A stretch of 14,926 nucleotides of DNA from Firmicutes bacterium UBA5486 (lineage in GTDB: Bacteria > Bacillota > UBA4882 > UBA10575). The DNA lies in NCBI GenBank assembly GCA_002427045.1, contig DIPO01000039.1, positions 27,914 to 42,839 of the forward strand, written 5' to 3'. Below, in pieces: positions 13,838 to 14,926 of this stretch. Below the pieces are notes generated by a model, which was given only the letters and a program-made list of their open reading frames with translations, did no database searches and was not told the origin of the DNA. Every line of letters begins with the position of its first letter. Position 1 is the first letter of the stretch. The position numbers were made by a program, and so were the translations under genes.

Positions 13838-14830
13838 ATGGGAATCATTCATATTGCCATTGACACGAACATTTATTTATTTTGTGCATTATTAACTAAA
13901 AATCAGCACAATCCCGGAATCTTAGAAGAGTTTGTGGATTTATTAGATCGCAATAATGTTACTCTTCTTGTACCTGAGGTAGTGGAAATAGAGTTTTATC
14001 GCAAATTGGATGAAGTGTTTGAAGAGATAAAGGCAGGTATAAATAGTTACAAAAAAATTTTTAGGGATGAATTTCCTCCATATCTAAATGAAGATAAACA
14101 AAAAATGCTAGGTGAAATAGATGGCCTAATAAAAACTAGAGTAAAAAGCCTTGGGAAAGCCAAAATATTATTTGAAAGATTACTTTCCCATGCAAATACT
14201 AGAAGATTAGAATTGACTGAAACAACAATGCTTAATGCATTTAAACGTGAGTTAAGAGGTATAAAACCGTATAATCGTAAGAATGAAGGTAAAAAAAAGG
14301 TTGACTACGATTGTCTAATCGTCGAATTGATAATTAAATATTGCAAGGAAAACGACATTGATGAATTAATTATTTGTACAGATAACATATCCGATTTTGC
14401 AGAGTACAATGAAGAAACCAAACGCCACGAATTACATTCAGATATACTTAAGGATTTACCTAAGGGCACCATACTCTGTACTAAATTAACCGAGTTATTG
14501 AAAGTAGGCTTAACGCCCCCGGAAAAAGAGAAGCTAATTCTAATAGATAAGGAATTTGATTCGATAAGAATTCAGGGTCATTGGAACTTAATACTTGAAC
14601 AAATAAAAGGAAAAAGCAAGACTTTAAATGCCTTGCTATGCGAAGGATACCTCGGGGATTTAAAAGACGGAAAAATTGCAATCAAGTTTCCGGAGGATAG
14701 AAGGTTCCATAAGGAGATGTCAGAAAGATTTAAAGTTATGGTCGAAGAAACGATCCAGGAAGTAATTGGTAATAGAATAGATGTTAATTTTGTCCTTGAT
14801 GAAAAAAATGAAAGTCGCAACTTCACATAA
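13838..14830 (+). CDS. PIN-domain nuclease-like protein with DnaX tau-like C-terminal domain
   Basis: The N-terminal part (about residues 1-220, counted from the ATG at 13835) is a PIN-type metal-dependent RNase-like domain. It has IAIDTNIY with Asp10, an acidic pair at Glu51/Glu53, DYDCLIVE with Asp157/Asp159, and CTDNISDF with Asp183 and Asp187. It is larger than toxin-type VapC because of a helical insertion (about 56-145). The C-terminal part (about 240-322) reads WNLILEQIKGKSKTLNALL, then a DGKIAIKFP strand, FHKEMSE, and VEETIQEVIGNRIDVNFV. This pattern resembles the C-terminal domain of Firmicute DNA polymerase III gamma/tau subunits. The joined architecture is unfamiliar to me. The ATG at 13835 touches the GGAGG, so ATG 13838 is preferred, though its spacing is also short. 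The stop codon lies within the right boundary repeat. No antitoxin gene is seen upstream. Confidence 0.82.
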   Translation: MGIIHIAIDTNIYLFCALLTKNQHNPGILEEFVDLLDRNNVTLLVPEVVEIEFYRKLDEVFEEIKAGINSYKKIFRDEFPPYLNEDKQKMLGEIDGLIKTRVKSLGKAKILFERLLSHANTRRLELTETTMLNAFKRELRGIKPYNRKNEGKKKVDYDCLIVELIIKYCKENDIDELIICTDNISDFAEYNEETKRHELHSDILKDLPKGTILCTKLTELLKVGLTPPEKEKLILIDKEFDSIRIQGHWNLILEQIKGKSKTLNALLCEGYLGDLKDGKIAIKFPEDRRFHKEMSERFKVMVEETIQEVIGNRIDVNFVLDEKNESRNFT

Positions 14831-14831
14831 C
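14817..14831 (-). repeat. Boundary inverted repeat, right copy
   Basis: The complement of the left copy with one mismatch. It contains ACATAAC (14825-14831), which overlaps the TAA stop codon of the PIN gene, just as integron cassette genes often end inside their recombination site. Confidence 0.75.
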
Positions 14832-14926
14832 AGCAGGGTTTGCGCTTGCGGGGCGCGGTTAGGGTTTCATGAAGTCTGATCAAAGAAGTTGAATCATGAA
14901 GATAACGCGCCCACATCCATGGACCT
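14832..14926 (+). repeat. GC-rich palindromic tail at the window edge
   Basis: GGGCGCG (14851-14857) pairs with CGCGCCC (14906-14912), TTA (14859-14861) with TAA (14903-14905), and TTCATGA (14866-14872) with TCATGAA (14894-14900), leaving bulges at G14858 and at GGG. No T run follows, so it is not a normal terminator. It could be the inside of a second attC-like site whose right end lies beyond the window. Its G+C is clearly higher than that of its surroundings. Confidence 0.5.

Noticed and set aside
14578..14916. 112-codon minus-strand reading frame opposite the PIN gene, considered as an antitoxin
   Set aside because: It covers the conserved C-terminal domain in antisense, has no clear ribosome site and no antitoxin-like DNA-binding pattern.
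1..14926. CRISPR array
   Set aside because: The repeats seen are few, diverged and widely separated. No regular short direct repeats with spacers or cas genes are present.

Overview
The window is about 15 kb of AT-rich bacterial DNA with strong GGAGG-type ribosome sites and sigma-A-like promoters. It looks like a low-GC Firmicute (Bacillota). The YesM/YesN two-component pair beside a sugar ABC transporter, the Bacillus-type second MurG and the glutaredoxin/flavoprotein pair known from clostridia all point that way. The sugar-binding protein has a cleavable signal peptide but no lipobox, which would suit a diderm Firmicute lineage such as Halanaerobiales or Limnochordia. The spirochaete/chlamydia-like long form of serine hydroxymethyltransferase does not contradict this but does not settle it. 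The lineage is inference only.

Layout: (1) 157-327, a tRNA-Leu(GAG) with its own promoter and terminator. (2) 443-3051, a minus-strand YesN-like regulator followed by a YesM-like kinase. (3) 3052-3694, a large divergent control region with four GCAATT-centred motifs. (4) 3695-6924, a plus-strand sugar-binding protein and two CUT1 permeases, with a strong hairpin after the first gene and no ATPase gene. (5) 6984-8392, the two subunits of an iron-sulfur fumarase, perhaps read from the transporter transcript. (6) 8619-9809, a glutaredoxin-like protein and an AhpF-like NAD(P)H flavoprotein that look like one redox couple. (7) 9857-10234, a minus-strand unknown small protein whose ribosome site can be locked in a 17-bp hairpin. 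(8) 10418-11488, a stand-alone MurG paralogue on the minus strand. (9) 11799-13313, glyA with a strong promoter and a structured leader. (10) 13429-14926, an accessory end: a promoter, a long structured leader, and a PIN-domain protein whose C-terminal part resembles the C-terminal domain of the DNA polymerase III tau subunit.

The accessory end is the most unusual part. The PIN gene is preceded by a 112-nt bulged palindrome ending GTTATGT. Its stop codon lies inside ACATAAC, which starts another palindromic region running to the window edge. The complement of the first boundary sequence (15 nt, one mismatch) lies at the second boundary. This is the geometry of an integron gene cassette between attC-like sites, although no integrase is visible and the motifs are not canonical.

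A second theme is a family of short dispersed repeats (five recognisable copies at about 30, 2251, 8460, 11610 and 13311), all between genes. Two of them end exactly on the stop codon of the neighbouring gene. No CRISPR array, rRNA, transposase or replication origin was seen.
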